From Novosphingobium sp. (GTDB lineage Bacteria; Pseudomonadota; Alphaproteobacteria; Sphingomonadales; Sphingomonadaceae), in the NCBI GenBank assembly GCA_017744735.1, contig JAGIAR010000010.1, positions 47,609 through 111,608 of the forward strand: a stretch of DNA of 64,000 bases, in the 5' to 3' direction. A model generated the notes under the pieces. That model did not search any database and had not been told where the DNA came from. It saw nothing but the letters and a program-made list of their open reading frames with translations. The translations under genes and the position numbers were made by a program. Below are positions 35,902-44,913 of the stretch, piece after piece. Every line of letters starts with the position of its first letter. The stretch's first letter is position 1.

Positions 35902-36639
35902 ATGGAAATGAAGGGCCAGACCGCGGTGGTCTCGGGGGGCGCGCAGGGCATCGGGTTCGCCACCGTGGAATTGCTTGCCCGCCAAGGCTATTCGGTGATC
36001 GCGCTGGACCTCAATCCGGCGGTGGTCGACGCGGCAGCGGCGCTGGCGGCGGAGGGCCTTAAGGTCGAGGGGCGGATCGCTAACATGACCGACCGCGCAA
36101 GCATTCGCGATGCGATTGCCGACCTGGCGGCGATCCATGTCGTGGTCTGCGCCGCCGGTATTCTGAGGCCAAAGCCCATCGACCAGCAGACCGACGAGGA
36201 CTTCGCGCTGACTTTCGACGTCAACGTCTACGGCGTGTTCCGGCTCGCGCAGGAGGCCCTGGCTCGCATACCCGAAGGTGGGCGGATCGTGATGCTTGCT
36301 TCGCGCGGAGTTCTGGGTGGGCGGGACAACGTCGCCTACGCCTCTTCCAAGGCAGCGGTCGTCGGCATGGTGCGATCAATGGCGATGGACCTGCGCGAAC
36401 GCTTCATTACCGTCAATGCGGTGGCGCCGGGCTTTACCGACACACCGATGATCCGGGCCTTCGGCGAGGAAGGCATCAAGGCGGCCTCGGCCCTCGAAGC
36501 GCGCGGCCGCCCCGCCAAGCCTTCGGAAATCGCGCCGGCGATCGCCTTCCTGGCTTCGCCGGACGCGTCGTTCATCACCGGGCAGACCCTGTTTGTCGAC
36601 GGCGGCAAATCGCTGGGCGGGCTGGCCGGAGCAGTCTGA
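35902..36639 (+). CDS. Short-chain dehydrogenase/reductase downstream of BVMO
   Basis: 245 residues, GAGGAG ribosome site 5 nt upstream of the ATG. SGGAQGIGF at 11-19 is the coenzyme loop; CAAG is seen in place of the usual NNAG; catalytic Ser133/134, Tyr146 and Lys150 (YASSK). It likely makes the ketone substrate for the BVMO or handles a later alcohol. It forms a two-gene unit with the BVMO gene, ending convergently with the TetR gene. Confidence 0.85.
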   Translation: MEMKGQTAVVSGGAQGIGFATVELLARQGYSVIALDLNPAVVDAAAALAAEGLKVEGRIANMTDRASIRDAIADLAAIHVVVCAAGILRPKPIDQQTDEDFALTFDVNVYGVFRLAQEALARIPEGGRIVMLASRGVLGGRDNVAYASSKAAVVGMVRSMAMDLRERFITVNAVAPGFTDTPMIRAFGEEGIKAASALEARGRPAKPSEIAPAIAFLASPDASFITGQTLFVDGGKSLGGLAGAV

Positions 36640-36662
36640 TCGGCTTGTCTGATTGACGAACG

Positions 36663-37262
36663 TCAGCCTTCCGCGTTGAGCATCGCCAGCGCCAGATCGA
36701 GCACCTTGTCGGCGAACTCCTCCGGCTTGAGACGCCCGCCTTCGCGATACCATACGAAGCTCCAGGTGATCGCGCCTGTGAGAACCTGGGTCGCGATCTG
36801 GGGATCCTCCACCGCGATCACCTTCTGCCGGTTCGCGCGCGAGAGGAGGTCGCCCAGCAGGCCGTCGTAATGCCGGCGGTTAGCCTCGAGCCGCTGGCGC
36901 GCCTCGGGAGAGATGTATTTTTCTTCCCGGAAACAGATCGCGATCCCGACCTGGTTGGCAACGACCTGCAGGACCAGCTCGCGCACCGCCGCCCTGAGTT
37001 GGGCGGTCACCGCGTCGTGCTCGGCAATCGTCGCTTCCAGCGTCTCGCCAGAGATCGCGGTCGCCTCGATGCAGATTTCGTCCAGGATCTCGGTCTTGTT
37101 CTTGAAATGATAGTAGATGAACGGTTTCGTGACGCCGAGGCTTGCCGCGATCTCGTCGATCCGCGTCCCATCATAACCCTTGACGTAGAACTGCCTCGCC
37201 GCTTCCTTGAGGATCGAGGCGCGCTTGAAATCGGCCACTTCCTCTCGCATCGTCCGCGCCAT
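36663..37262 (-). CDS. TetR family transcriptional regulator (paralogue of the one at 51.3 kb)
   Basis: 199 residues from the ATG at 37262. The HTH is GYDGTRIDEIAASLGVTKPF followed by IYYHFKNKTEILDEI. The C-terminal half shares long identical stretches (for example CFREEKYISP, VLTGAITW, FVWYREGG) with the TetR gene at 51261-51890. It lies between the BVMO and acyl-CoA dehydrogenase units, so it is a good candidate for control of both. The operator of the shared promoters is a possible target; this is inference only. Confidence 0.88.
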   Translation of the reverse strand: MARTMREEVADFKRASILKEAARQFYVKGYDGTRIDEIAASLGVTKPFIYYHFKNKTEILDEICIEATAISGETLEATIAEHDAVTAQLRAAVRELVLQVVANQVGIAICFREEKYISPEARQRLEANRRHYDGLLGDLLSRANRQKVIAVEDPQIATQVLTGAITWSFVWYREGGRLKPEEFADKVLDLALAMLNAEG

Positions 37263-37361
37263 CACCGCACCACTCCGTCGCTCTGGAAACGGTCCGCCCC
37301 TGGCCTCTTTCCAGCGGCGCCCCGCAATCGGCTTTCGTCGGGAAGGGCGCCCGCTCCAGCC

Positions 37362-37388
37362 GCTACGGTAGCATTTCCACACGGTCAA
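37362..37388 (-). promoter_or_regulatory. Short inverted repeat upstream of TetR gene
   Basis: GCTAC-G-GTAGC at 37362-37372 lies next to TTGACC on the minus strand (37383-37388). The pair would place the repeat in the -10 region. It may be an autoregulatory site for the TetR gene. No clear -10 hexamer can be fixed. Confidence 0.35.
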
Positions 37389-37442
37389 GCAGCGCACTCT
37401 ACCGGCGCGTTGGGAAAAGCTGCGAGCGAGGCGATGCGAAAT

Positions 37443-38210
37443 TTACATCGCGGTCGCACCGCCGTCGATCGGCAGCGCGACGCCGGTAATGTAGCTCGCC
37501 TCGTCCGAGGCGAGGAACAGCGCAGCATTCGCGACATCCTCGGGGGTTGCGATCCGGCGCAGGGGGATGCTCACCCTGGTTGCTTCCGCGACCTTGGCGG
37601 AGGTTTCTGCGCGCCCGTCGGGCGCAGTGAAAGAAAAGGCCATCGGCGTGTCGGTCAGGCCAGGGCAGAGCGCATTCACGCGAATGCCATCCGGTCCGTA
37701 GCGGATCGCAAGCGACTTTGCGAGGCCGACCACCCCGAACTTGCCTGCCGAATAGACCGGGCTTCGCGGCGATCCGACCAGGCCGGAAGTGGATGCGGTG
37801 AACAGGATCGCGCCACCGCCCCGTGTTTTCAGATGCGGCAGTGCTTCACCCGCCATCACCACGCTTGAAGTGAGGTTCAACGCCATCGCGAGCTCGTAGT
37901 CCGCAAGGTCGAGCTCCTCGATCACGTTCGGTGCCGGGCTGCCGACGTGGTTCCAGAAAATATCGATCCCGCCGAGCAGCGCGGCGGCCTCCCGTACCGC
38001 TCGCCGGCAGTGCTCCGGCTGCGACAGGTCGGCCTGCAGCGCCTGCACCCGTCCCCCGGACTCGGCCACGGTCCGGTCCAGCCCTTCGCGCGACACGTCG
38101 ATCGCGACGACGGTCGCCCCCTCCCCGGCAAACCGGATGCAAGCGGCCCGGCCCATGCCGGATCCCGCTGCTGTGATGACGGCCAATTTGCCTTCGAGGC
38201 GCACTTGCAT
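37443..38210 (-). CDS. Short-chain dehydrogenase/reductase
   Basis: 255 residues with GGAGA just before the ATG. Nucleotide motif TAAGSGMG (13-20), catalytic Ser140, Tyr153 and Lys157 (YSAGK). The NNAG motif is altered to NHVG, which is unusual for classical SDRs. It is the last gene of the long minus-strand operon that starts at the acyl-CoA dehydrogenase. Substrate unknown; a 3-hydroxyacyl-type or cyclic alcohol is possible. Confidence 0.85.
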   Translation of the reverse strand: MQVRLEGKLAVITAAGSGMGRAACIRFAGEGATVVAIDVSREGLDRTVAESGGRVQALQADLSQPEHCRRAVREAAALLGGIDIFWNHVGSPAPNVIEELDLADYELAMALNLTSSVVMAGEALPHLKTRGGGAILFTASTSGLVGSPRSPVYSAGKFGVVGLAKSLAIRYGPDGIRVNALCPGLTDTPMAFSFTAPDGRAETSAKVAEATRVSIPLRRIATPEDVANAALFLASDEASYITGVALPIDGGATAM

Positions 38211-38250
38211 TCTCCTTGCAGGACGGGCTTCCTGGGCCGCGCCGGTTGGA

Positions 38251-39702
38251 TCACTTCGCGTCGGGAAACAGCGTCGAGACGGTCTTGACGACGGTATGGT
38301 TCAACGGGCCTTCCGCGCCGCCCTCGCGGCCCAGGCCGCTGTCTTTCACGCCCCCGAACGGAAGGTCGGCGTCGGACGCCATCAGATGGTTGATCGCCAG
38401 ATTGCCTACTTCCAGCCGGGTCGAGAGTCGTTGCATGTCGCGCGCCGAGTTGGTGAAGGCATACCCCGCCAGCCCATAGGACACCGAATTCGCGCGCTCG
38501 ATCGCCTCGTCGACGTCCCTCACCCGCACCAAGAGTGCGACCGGTCCGAACGGCTCCTCGCGCATGATCCTGGCGTCGTCGGGCACGTCCGCCAGCACCG
38601 TGAGCGGATAGAAATTGCCCGGGCGGTCGACCTGCGCGCCCCCGGCCAGAAGTTTCGCCCCGACAATCTGTGCCTCCGCGACCAGTCCGGATATCGAATC
38701 CAGCCGCCGCCGGTTGATCAGCGGCCCCATCTCGGTCGCCTCGTCGAGCCCGCTGCCCAGGCGGAGCGCACCGGCGGCCGCGACCATCCCATCGGCGAAG
38801 GCGTCGAAAGCCGCATCCTCAACGAAGAACCGCGTCGGCGAGACGCATACTTGGCCTGCGTTCATCGTTTTGACCATCGCGGTCGACCGGGCCGCCGCGG
38901 CAACGTCCGCCGTGGCCGAGACGAACACCGGGCAATGCCCGCCCAATTCCATCAGGGCAGGCTTCATCTCCGCGCCGGCCAGCGCCGCGAGGTGCTTTCC
39001 GACTGCGACGGAGCCGGTGAAGGTAATCATGCGGACCTCGGGATGTGCAAGCAAATGCTCCGAGATCGCAGGCGGATCGCCGAAAACGAGGCTGAGTGCG
39101 CCGTCCGGAATGCCCGCATCCACGAAGGCCTGCACCAATTGCCGCGCCGCGCCCGGCGTATCCTCCGCCGCCTTGAGGATCACCCCACATCCGGCCGCAA
39201 GTGCCCCGCCGATCTTGCGGGTCGGCGACCCGATCGGGAAATTCCACGGCGAGAAGCCCGCCACGAGACCGACAGGCCGGCGGTGCACCGCGAGCTGGTA
39301 ATCGTCGGTGGACGGAACGATCCGGCCATAGAGGCGGCGCCCCTCGTGCGCGTCCCATTCGATATAGCTCGCCGCGCGCAGGATTTCCCCGCGCGCTTCC
39401 CGCAGCGTCTTGCCCTCTTCCAGCGTGATGATGCGAGCAATCTCCTCGACCCGCTCACGCAGCAATGCGGCCGCCTTGACCATGACGGCCTCGCGCCCGG
39501 CCGGGCCCAATTCCCACCACGCGCGCATGCCGACCCGGGCCGCATCGACCGCTTCGTCGAGATGGTCAGTGCCGGCATGCGCTCGCTCGCCGATCACCTC
39601 TCCGCTGCAGGGATCGTAGACCGGGCGCGAGTCTGCCATGACCCATTTGCCGCCGATCAACATCTCGACGTCCGGATAACCCGCTTTCCCGTCCAATTTC
39701 AT
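38251..39702 (-). CDS. NAD(P)-dependent aldehyde dehydrogenase (succinate-semialdehyde type)
   Basis: 483 residues. Catalytic Glu252 (LMELGGH) and Cys286 (NAGQVCVSPTRF) are in place, with the cofactor region GFSPWNFPIGSPTRK and FTGSVAVGKHLA. The sequence looks like the SSADH/GabD branch rather than a CoA-acylating type. It oxidises an aldehyde from the pathway to the acid. It lies 13 bp downstream of the AtuA-like gene's stop, within one operon. Confidence 0.9.
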   Translation of the reverse strand: MKLDGKAGYPDVEMLIGGKWVMADSRPVYDPCSGEVIGERAHAGTDHLDEAVDAARVGMRAWWELGPAGREAVMVKAAALLRERVEEIARIITLEEGKTLREARGEILRAASYIEWDAHEGRRLYGRIVPSTDDYQLAVHRRPVGLVAGFSPWNFPIGSPTRKIGGALAAGCGVILKAAEDTPGAARQLVQAFVDAGIPDGALSLVFGDPPAISEHLLAHPEVRMITFTGSVAVGKHLAALAGAEMKPALMELGGHCPVFVSATADVAAAARSTAMVKTMNAGQVCVSPTRFFVEDAAFDAFADGMVAAAGALRLGSGLDEATEMGPLINRRRLDSISGLVAEAQIVGAKLLAGGAQVDRPGNFYPLTVLADVPDDARIMREEPFGPVALLVRVRDVDEAIERANSVSYGLAGYAFTNSARDMQRLSTRLEVGNLAINHLMASDADLPFGGVKDSGLGREGGAEGPLNHTVVKTVSTLFPDAK

Positions 39703-39715
39703 CTCCGTAAATTCT

Positions 39716-41530
39716 TCAGCGAGCCGGCAAAGCCGTGGCGTCGGCCGTCAATCCCAGCTTCACCGCCGCTTCGCGCGGCAGCGGCAATTCCAGTTCCAGC
39801 AAGCGCTGGCCGAAGGCCTTACCCTGCGGGTCTATCCGCATCGACGAGATACCGCCCCCGCCAAGCGCTTCGTGCAGCAGGAAATTCAACCCGCACAGGC
39901 CCGGCGCTTCGAACCGATCCACCGGCCCGGCGATGTCCTCGGCAAAGTGCCGGGCGACCAGTTCGGCAGAGAGATGGTCGCGCAGGAGCGGGAAATAGTC
40001 GGCGCTGCGGGCCAGTATGGCGATGTTCGAATCGTTGCCCTTGTCGCCCGAGCGCGCACGCGCGATGTGGCTGAGCGGAATCGCGACCGCATCTTCGCCG
40101 GGCATAGCCCGTGATCCTTCGCGCGCAGGCGCAGAGGGAACATCGGCGCCCACCTCGCCGCCGTAAGCCGGCAGTTCGACTTCAAACCACGGCTCCTCGC
40201 CGACCTGCACCCGCGGCGCGGGCAATTCTGATTTTGCGATCAGCCAGCTTTTCAGACGGATGGTGGGCACCGCCCGGGCCCGTCCGCCGATATATCCGGT
40301 GGTCCCGGGCGCCCCCCCGAGGCCCATCGACGAAATCTCGCGACCGAACAGGTCGAGCGCCTTGCGGTCGGGATGCGCGACCACGAGGCGCAGGATCACT
40401 TCGCGCGTGTCGCGGTGCCGTGCATGGCTGCCATAGGATGCCTCGCTTCCCAGCACTTCGACATGGGTGGCTGAGAATGGCGCGACGCCGGTTTCCTCGA
40501 GGAAGCGCTGCCCGCGCAGGATCAGCGCCTGGGCGGTACGCTCCGCCTTCTTCACCGCATCGACCCCGACGATCGAAACGAAGGCTACCAGCCGGTAACC
40601 ATCCTGATAGGTGCCCGAGACCTTGTAGGTCGGAGTCGCCGGACGGCCTTTCGCGCCGCGCACTGCGACCCGGTCCGTGCCGACCTGCTCCAGCGTCACC
40701 CCGGTGAAATCGGCGACGACGTCGGGCAGGATATAAGCCGCAGGATCGCCCACTTCGTAGAGAATCTGCTCGGCGATCACCGCGCAATTGACCATGCCCC
40801 CGGTTCCGGCGGGCTTGTAGACCTCGAACGTCCCGTCCGGGCGGCAGGCGGCGAGCGGGTAGCCGATGTTTTCCCACTCGGGTACCTCTGCCCAGTCGGT
40901 GAAGATACCGCCGGTCGCATGCGGTCCGCACTCGATGACATGGCCCAGCAGGCTCCCGGCGGCGAGCTTGTCGAACTCGTCCGGTTGCCAGCTGAATTCC
41001 GCGATCAGCGGCGCCAGTGCCAGTGCGCTGTCGGCGCAGCGGCCAGTGATCACGATATCCGCGCCCGCGCGCAACGCGGCCGCGATCGGCCACGCACCGA
41101 GGTAGGCGTTCGCGCTGATCAACCTGTCGGGCGACAGCCCTTCCAGCGCCGTCGGCGGTGGCTGCAGCCCGGAGACCATCGGCAGCACGTCGTCGCCTTC
41201 CACCACCGCGATCCTGAGGTCGACACCGGCCTCGCGGCAGGCCACCTCCAGTGCCGCGCGACAGTTCCGCGGGTTGGTTCCCCCCGCGTTCGTAATCACC
41301 TTCGTACCGCGCAGATCCCCCAGGCACGGGCCAAGGTAGGAAACGAAATCGGGGACATAACCCAGTTCCGGGTCCTTCTGCCGCGCGCGCGCGAGCAGCG
41401 ACATGGTCACCTCGGCCAGGTAGTCCATCATCAGATAGTCCGGGCGCTCGCGAAGCAGTTGCGGCACGGCGCGCGGGCTGTCACCCCAGCCGCCCGAGGC
41501 TCCGCCGATTACGATCGTGCGATCGCTCAT
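39716..41530 (-). CDS. AtuA/DUF1446 family protein (acyclic terpene utilisation-like)
   Basis: 604 residues from the ATG at 41530, overlapping the hydratase stop by ATGA. The DUF1446 part covers most of the chain (VIGGASGGWGDSP, DYLMMDYLAEVTMSLLARA, VITNAGGTNPRNCRAALE, GRCADSALALAP). A C-terminal AtuA-like ferredoxin-fold domain follows (HIARARSGDKGNDSNIAILA). The family is needed for citronellol/geraniol growth in Pseudomonas but its reaction is unknown. No geranyl-CoA carboxylase (AtuC/AtuF) gene is present here, which sets this cluster apart. Confidence 0.9.
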   Translation of the reverse strand: MSDRTIVIGGASGGWGDSPRAVPQLLRERPDYLMMDYLAEVTMSLLARARQKDPELGYVPDFVSYLGPCLGDLRGTKVITNAGGTNPRNCRAALEVACREAGVDLRIAVVEGDDVLPMVSGLQPPPTALEGLSPDRLISANAYLGAWPIAAALRAGADIVITGRCADSALALAPLIAEFSWQPDEFDKLAAGSLLGHVIECGPHATGGIFTDWAEVPEWENIGYPLAACRPDGTFEVYKPAGTGGMVNCAVIAEQILYEVGDPAAYILPDVVADFTGVTLEQVGTDRVAVRGAKGRPATPTYKVSGTYQDGYRLVAFVSIVGVDAVKKAERTAQALILRGQRFLEETGVAPFSATHVEVLGSEASYGSHARHRDTREVILRLVVAHPDRKALDLFGREISSMGLGGAPGTTGYIGGRARAVPTIRLKSWLIAKSELPAPRVQVGEEPWFEVELPAYGGEVGADVPSAPAREGSRAMPGEDAVAIPLSHIARARSGDKGNDSNIAILARSADYFPLLRDHLSAELVARHFAEDIAGPVDRFEAPGLCGLNFLLHEALGGGGISSMRIDPQGKAFGQRLLELELPLPREAAVKLGLTADATALPAR

Positions 41531-42348
41531 TGCCCGTCTTCCGCCCATTTCGCGGGACGCCGTTCGTTGAACGCAGCGATCCCCTCGGCCGCTCCGGACG
41601 AGCGGGAGATCAGGTTGATCTGGGCTTCCGCAAAGGGCATCGCCTCGTCGAACGCCATGTCCTGCATCGCCGCCATTGCCCGCTTGCCACTGCGAATGGC
41701 GGCGGGAGAGGCCTTGCGGATGGCGCCGAGCAGCTTTTCCACCTCGCTGTCGAGATCGACGAAGGGGACTACCCGGTTCACCAGCCCGATCTCGAACGCG
41801 CGGCGGGCGTCGATCAATTCCCCGGTGATGCACAGTTCGCTGACGAGCCGGCTGCCGATCACGCCCCTGAGGTGGACCAGCACCTGCATCGGGAACACCC
41901 CCACCTTCACTTCGGGCAGACCGAACCGGGCATTGTCCGACGCCACCGCAAGGTCGCATATCCCCATCAGCCCCATTCCACCGGCCACGCAGGCGCCGTT
42001 GACCCGCGCGATCAGCGGAACGCCCAGTTCCCGCACCGTGCGCGCCATACGGCCGAAATCGGTCGTGGTTTCGTCCTCATCGCGGAACGCCTGCGTTCCC
42101 CGGTTCAGGTCCGCGCCGGCGCAGAAGGCCTTGTCCCCCACGCCCGTCAGTACGATCGCCCTGAGCGAAACGTCGCCCTGCGCATCGCGAAAAGCCTGGT
42201 GCATCCGCGCGATCAATGCCGCGCTGATCGCGTTGCGCCGTGCCTCGCGATTGATCGTCAGCCACAGCACGCTGCCCCGCCGCTCGATCAGTAGATCGGC
42301 ACCATCCTCGTCTGGGGTCTCCACGCTCACCGTCTCCTTGCAATCCAT
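41527..42348 (-). CDS. Enoyl-CoA hydratase/isomerase superfamily protein
   Basis: 273 residues. CAGADL and GACVAGGMG form the oxyanion-hole region. The second catalytic Glu is kept (LPEVKVG, Glu146), while the position of the first Glu of crotonase-type hydratases appears to be Gly (Gly126, hand alignment). So it may be a hydratase with one Glu, an isohexenylglutaconyl-CoA hydratase-like (AtuE) or feruloyl-CoA hydratase/lyase-like enzyme. It lies between the CoA-transferase and AtuA genes. Confidence 0.82.
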   Translation of the reverse strand: MDCKETVSVETPDEDGADLLIERRGSVLWLTINREARRNAISAALIARMHQAFRDAQGDVSLRAIVLTGVGDKAFCAGADLNRGTQAFRDEDETTTDFGRMARTVRELGVPLIARVNGACVAGGMGLMGICDLAVASDNARFGLPEVKVGVFPMQVLVHLRGVIGSRLVSELCITGELIDARRAFEIGLVNRVVPFVDLDSEVEKLLGAIRKASPAAIRSGKRAMAAMQDMAFDEAMPFAEAQINLISRSSGAAEGIAAFNERRPAKWAEDGQ

Positions 42349-42351
42349 GGG

Positions 42352-43542
42352 CTAGCCAACGATGTGGCGCTCCCGAAGGCTCGAAATCTCGTCGTCCGAC
42401 AACCCGCTTTCCGACAGCAGCGCCGCAGTGTCTTCACCAAGCGCGGGAGGCCGGCGGCCCACCGTGCGGTCCTCGCCGTCGAACTTCACCGGGACCGTGA
42501 CCGCCGGACGCTCTCCGCCATCCGCCGCGCGGTAGGTCCGGATCACATCTCTGTTCGTGGTCTGCGGATGCGCGAGCACACCGTCCAGATTCATGATCGG
42601 CGAACAGGGGACGCGGTTCTGCCCCAGCAGGACCATCCACTCCTCTCCGGTCCGCGTCGCGAGCAGCGCCTGAACCGCCGCGAGCGTCTCGGGCCGATTG
42701 GCAACGCGCTGGGCATTGGTCGCGAAACGCGGATCGGTCTTCAGTTCCGGCGCGCCGGCGACGTCGCAGAACCGCTGCCATTGGCTGTCGTTCGAAACTG
42801 CCAGCAGCATCGGCCCGTCCGAGGCATCGAGCGCCTGATAGGGGCACATCGACGGATGGGACGATCCGTTTTTCTGCGGAAGCCGCCCGGAAGCCCAGTA
42901 GCTCTCGATCTGATAGGACAGCAGGCCCATCGCCGTGTCGAACAGCGAGACGTCGACCCGTTCGCCCACGCCTTCCAGGTCGCGCCTGCGCAGCGCGGCG
43001 AGAATGCCGATCACCGCGTTCATCCCGGTGACGTAGTCGTTGGGTGAATAAGGGCTCCGGATCGGGCCGCTGCCGACGTCGCCGGTCAGTTCCATCATCC
43101 CGGTGAACGCCTGAAGCACCACGTCGTAGGCAGGCAACTTGCTGAGCGGGCCCCCGGCGCCGAAGCCGCCGATACTGCAATAGATCAGCCGCTCGTTCAG
43201 CCCGCGGAGCGTCGGCTCGTCGACTCCCAGCCTCTGCGCCACACCGTAACCGAAGTTCTCGATCGCCACATCGGCCTTCCGCGCGAGACGGTGGATCACC
43301 GCCTGGCCCTCGGCCGTCTTAAGGTCGACCGCGATCGACCGCTTGTTGCGGTTGAAATTGGCGAATACCGCGCTCCCCTCGGGCCCGAACGGCGGCCAGC
43401 CGCGCGTCTCGTCGCCGAGACCGAGCGGCTCGACCTTGATCACGCTCGCGCCGAGATCGGCCAGATACTGGGTGCACATCGGGCCCGCCAGCACGCGGGT
43501 GAGATCGAGAACGACAATCCCGTTCAGCGCTTCGGTACCCAT
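42352..43542 (-). CDS. CaiB/BaiF family (class III) CoA-transferase
   Basis: 396 residues. The N-terminal VLDLTRVLAGPMCTQYLADL and VIKVEP with Asp169 (SPNDYVTG), the position of the formyl-CoA-transferase nucleophile, support an active class III enzyme. It moves CoA between carboxylates or racemises an acyl-CoA. Its place between the acyl-CoA dehydrogenase and hydratase genes suggests activation of the pathway acid. Confidence 0.9.
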   Translation of the reverse strand: MGTEALNGIVVLDLTRVLAGPMCTQYLADLGASVIKVEPLGLGDETRGWPPFGPEGSAVFANFNRNKRSIAVDLKTAEGQAVIHRLARKADVAIENFGYGVAQRLGVDEPTLRGLNERLIYCSIGGFGAGGPLSKLPAYDVVLQAFTGMMELTGDVGSGPIRSPYSPNDYVTGMNAVIGILAALRRRDLEGVGERVDVSLFDTAMGLLSYQIESYWASGRLPQKNGSSHPSMCPYQALDASDGPMLLAVSNDSQWQRFCDVAGAPELKTDPRFATNAQRVANRPETLAAVQALLATRTGEEWMVLLGQNRVPCSPIMNLDGVLAHPQTTNRDVIRTYRAADGGERPAVTVPVKFDGEDRTVGRRPPALGEDTAALLSESGLSDDEISSLRERHIVG

Positions 43543-43543
43543 C

Positions 43544-44710
43544 TCAGTACGACCGCGGGAGGCCGAGCGCGCGCTCCGAAATGAAGTTGAGCACCATGTT
43601 CGTGCTCACGGGCGCGGTCCGTGCGATGATGACTTCACGCAGCAGCCGCTCGATCTGATATTCCTTCGCATAGCCCATCCCACCCAGCGTCAGGAAGGAT
43701 TGGTGCGCAGCGTTGTAGCCGGCCTCGGACCCGAGCAGCTTGGCCGCGTTCGCTTCCAGCCCGCAGCTTTCACCACGATCGTACAGCGTCGCCGCGCGCA
43801 TAGCCATCAGGTAGGCCGCTTCGAGTTCGACCCACGAGCGAGCGAGCGGGTGCGCGACCGACTGGTTCTGGCCGATCGGCCTGTCGAACACGATACGGTC
43901 TTTCGCATATTGGGTTGCGCGGGCGAGCGCATCGCGGCCGATGCCGATCGATTCCACCGCATTGATGATCCGCTCGGGGTTCAATCCGTGCAGTAGGGCC
44001 CGGAAGCCCTGCCCCTCCTCCCCGATCAGAGCATCGCGGCCGACGTGAAGGTTGTCGATGAAGATCTGATTCGAATCCACCGCCGCACGGCCCATCTTCT
44101 CGATGCGGCGAATCTCGATCCGCTCGCGGTCGAGCTTGGTGTAGAACAGACTCAATCCGTCGATCGACTTCTCGCACTCCTCGCGCGGGGTCGTCCGGGC
44201 AAGGATCAGGATATTGTCTGCCACCTGCGCGGTCGAAGTCCAGATTTTCTGGCCATTGATGACATAGCCGTCATCGGTGCGCTCCGCCTTGGTCTTGATC
44301 CGGCCGGTATCGAGCCCCGCATCGGGCTCGGTGATGCCGAAACAGGTCTTCTCTCGTCCCTCGATAATGGGCGGCAGCCAGCGCTGCTTCTGCTCCTGCG
44401 TTCCGTGGACCACGATCGGGTGGGGTCCGAAGATGTTGATGTGGATCGACGAAGCGGCCGCCATCGCGCCGCCCATCCGGCTGACGGTGAGCATCAGCAG
44501 CGCCGCTTCGGTGATACCCAAGCCGGCGCCGCCGAATTCCTCAGGCATCGCGATCCCGATCCAGCCGCCATCGGCGAAAGCCTTGTAGAACTCATGCGGG
44601 AAATGATGCTCTTCCTCGCAGCGGCTCCAATATTCGTCATCGAACGGAGCGCAGGTCCGCTCCACCGCTTCGATCAGCGCCAACTGGTCGTCGCTCAACC
44701 CAAAATCCAT
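43544..44710 (-). CDS. Acyl-CoA dehydrogenase
   Basis: 388 residues. The flavin-binding core CFGITEPDAGLDTGRIKTKA, INGQKIWTSTAQVAD and the C-terminal helix region (LTLGGMGYAKEYQIERLLRE) are present. The usual EGT-type catalytic Glu motif near the end is replaced by IIARTAPVSTNM, so the base must lie elsewhere or differ, as in some subfamilies. It is first in the operon and paired with the etf genes 2 kb upstream by a shared operator motif. Confidence 0.9.
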   Translation of the reverse strand: MDFGLSDDQLALIEAVERTCAPFDDEYWSRCEEEHHFPHEFYKAFADGGWIGIAMPEEFGGAGLGITEAALLMLTVSRMGGAMAAASSIHINIFGPHPIVVHGTQEQKQRWLPPIIEGREKTCFGITEPDAGLDTGRIKTKAERTDDGYVINGQKIWTSTAQVADNILILARTTPREECEKSIDGLSLFYTKLDRERIEIRRIEKMGRAAVDSNQIFIDNLHVGRDALIGEEGQGFRALLHGLNPERIINAVESIGIGRDALARATQYAKDRIVFDRPIGQNQSVAHPLARSWVELEAAYLMAMRAATLYDRGESCGLEANAAKLLGSEAGYNAAHQSFLTLGGMGYAKEYQIERLLREVIIARTAPVSTNMVLNFISERALGLPRSY

Positions 44711-44740
44711 GAAACACCCTTCCGCTCTCTCGGATAATCT

Positions 44741-44780
44741 TTCGCTACAGCGGATTGTAGCTCCTGTCGCGACTTGTCAA
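44741..44780 (-). promoter_or_regulatory. Promoter of acyl-CoA dehydrogenase operon with palindromic operator
   Basis: Minus strand: TTGACA (44775-44780), 15-bp spacer, TACAAT (44754-44759). The palindrome GCTACA-GCGGAT-TGTAGC (44744-44761) overlaps the -10. On the plus strand the same place reads TTCGC-TACA-GCGGA (44741-44754), matching the CGC-NACA-GCG sites upstream of etfB. The IclR gene next door (44914) is the probable regulator. Confidence 0.6.
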
Positions 44781-44913
44781 CCCCCATGGACCGGAGACGG
44801 ACCGGCCAAGCGAGAATCATCGGATTCAAAGGGTTTTTCACGGGGTCCGCCGCGGTTTTTTGCCGCAAGGGAGCCGGTTGACTGATGGTGCGCACGGCAG
44901 TCCGCCGCGCGGT

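Noticed and set aside
29649..42348. Standard ferulate-to-vanillin route (FCS ligase, hydratase/lyase, ALDH)
   Set aside because: The three genes are spread over two operons with BVMO, CaiB, AtuA and ETF genes, none of which belongs to that route. It is kept only as an alternative for single enzymes.
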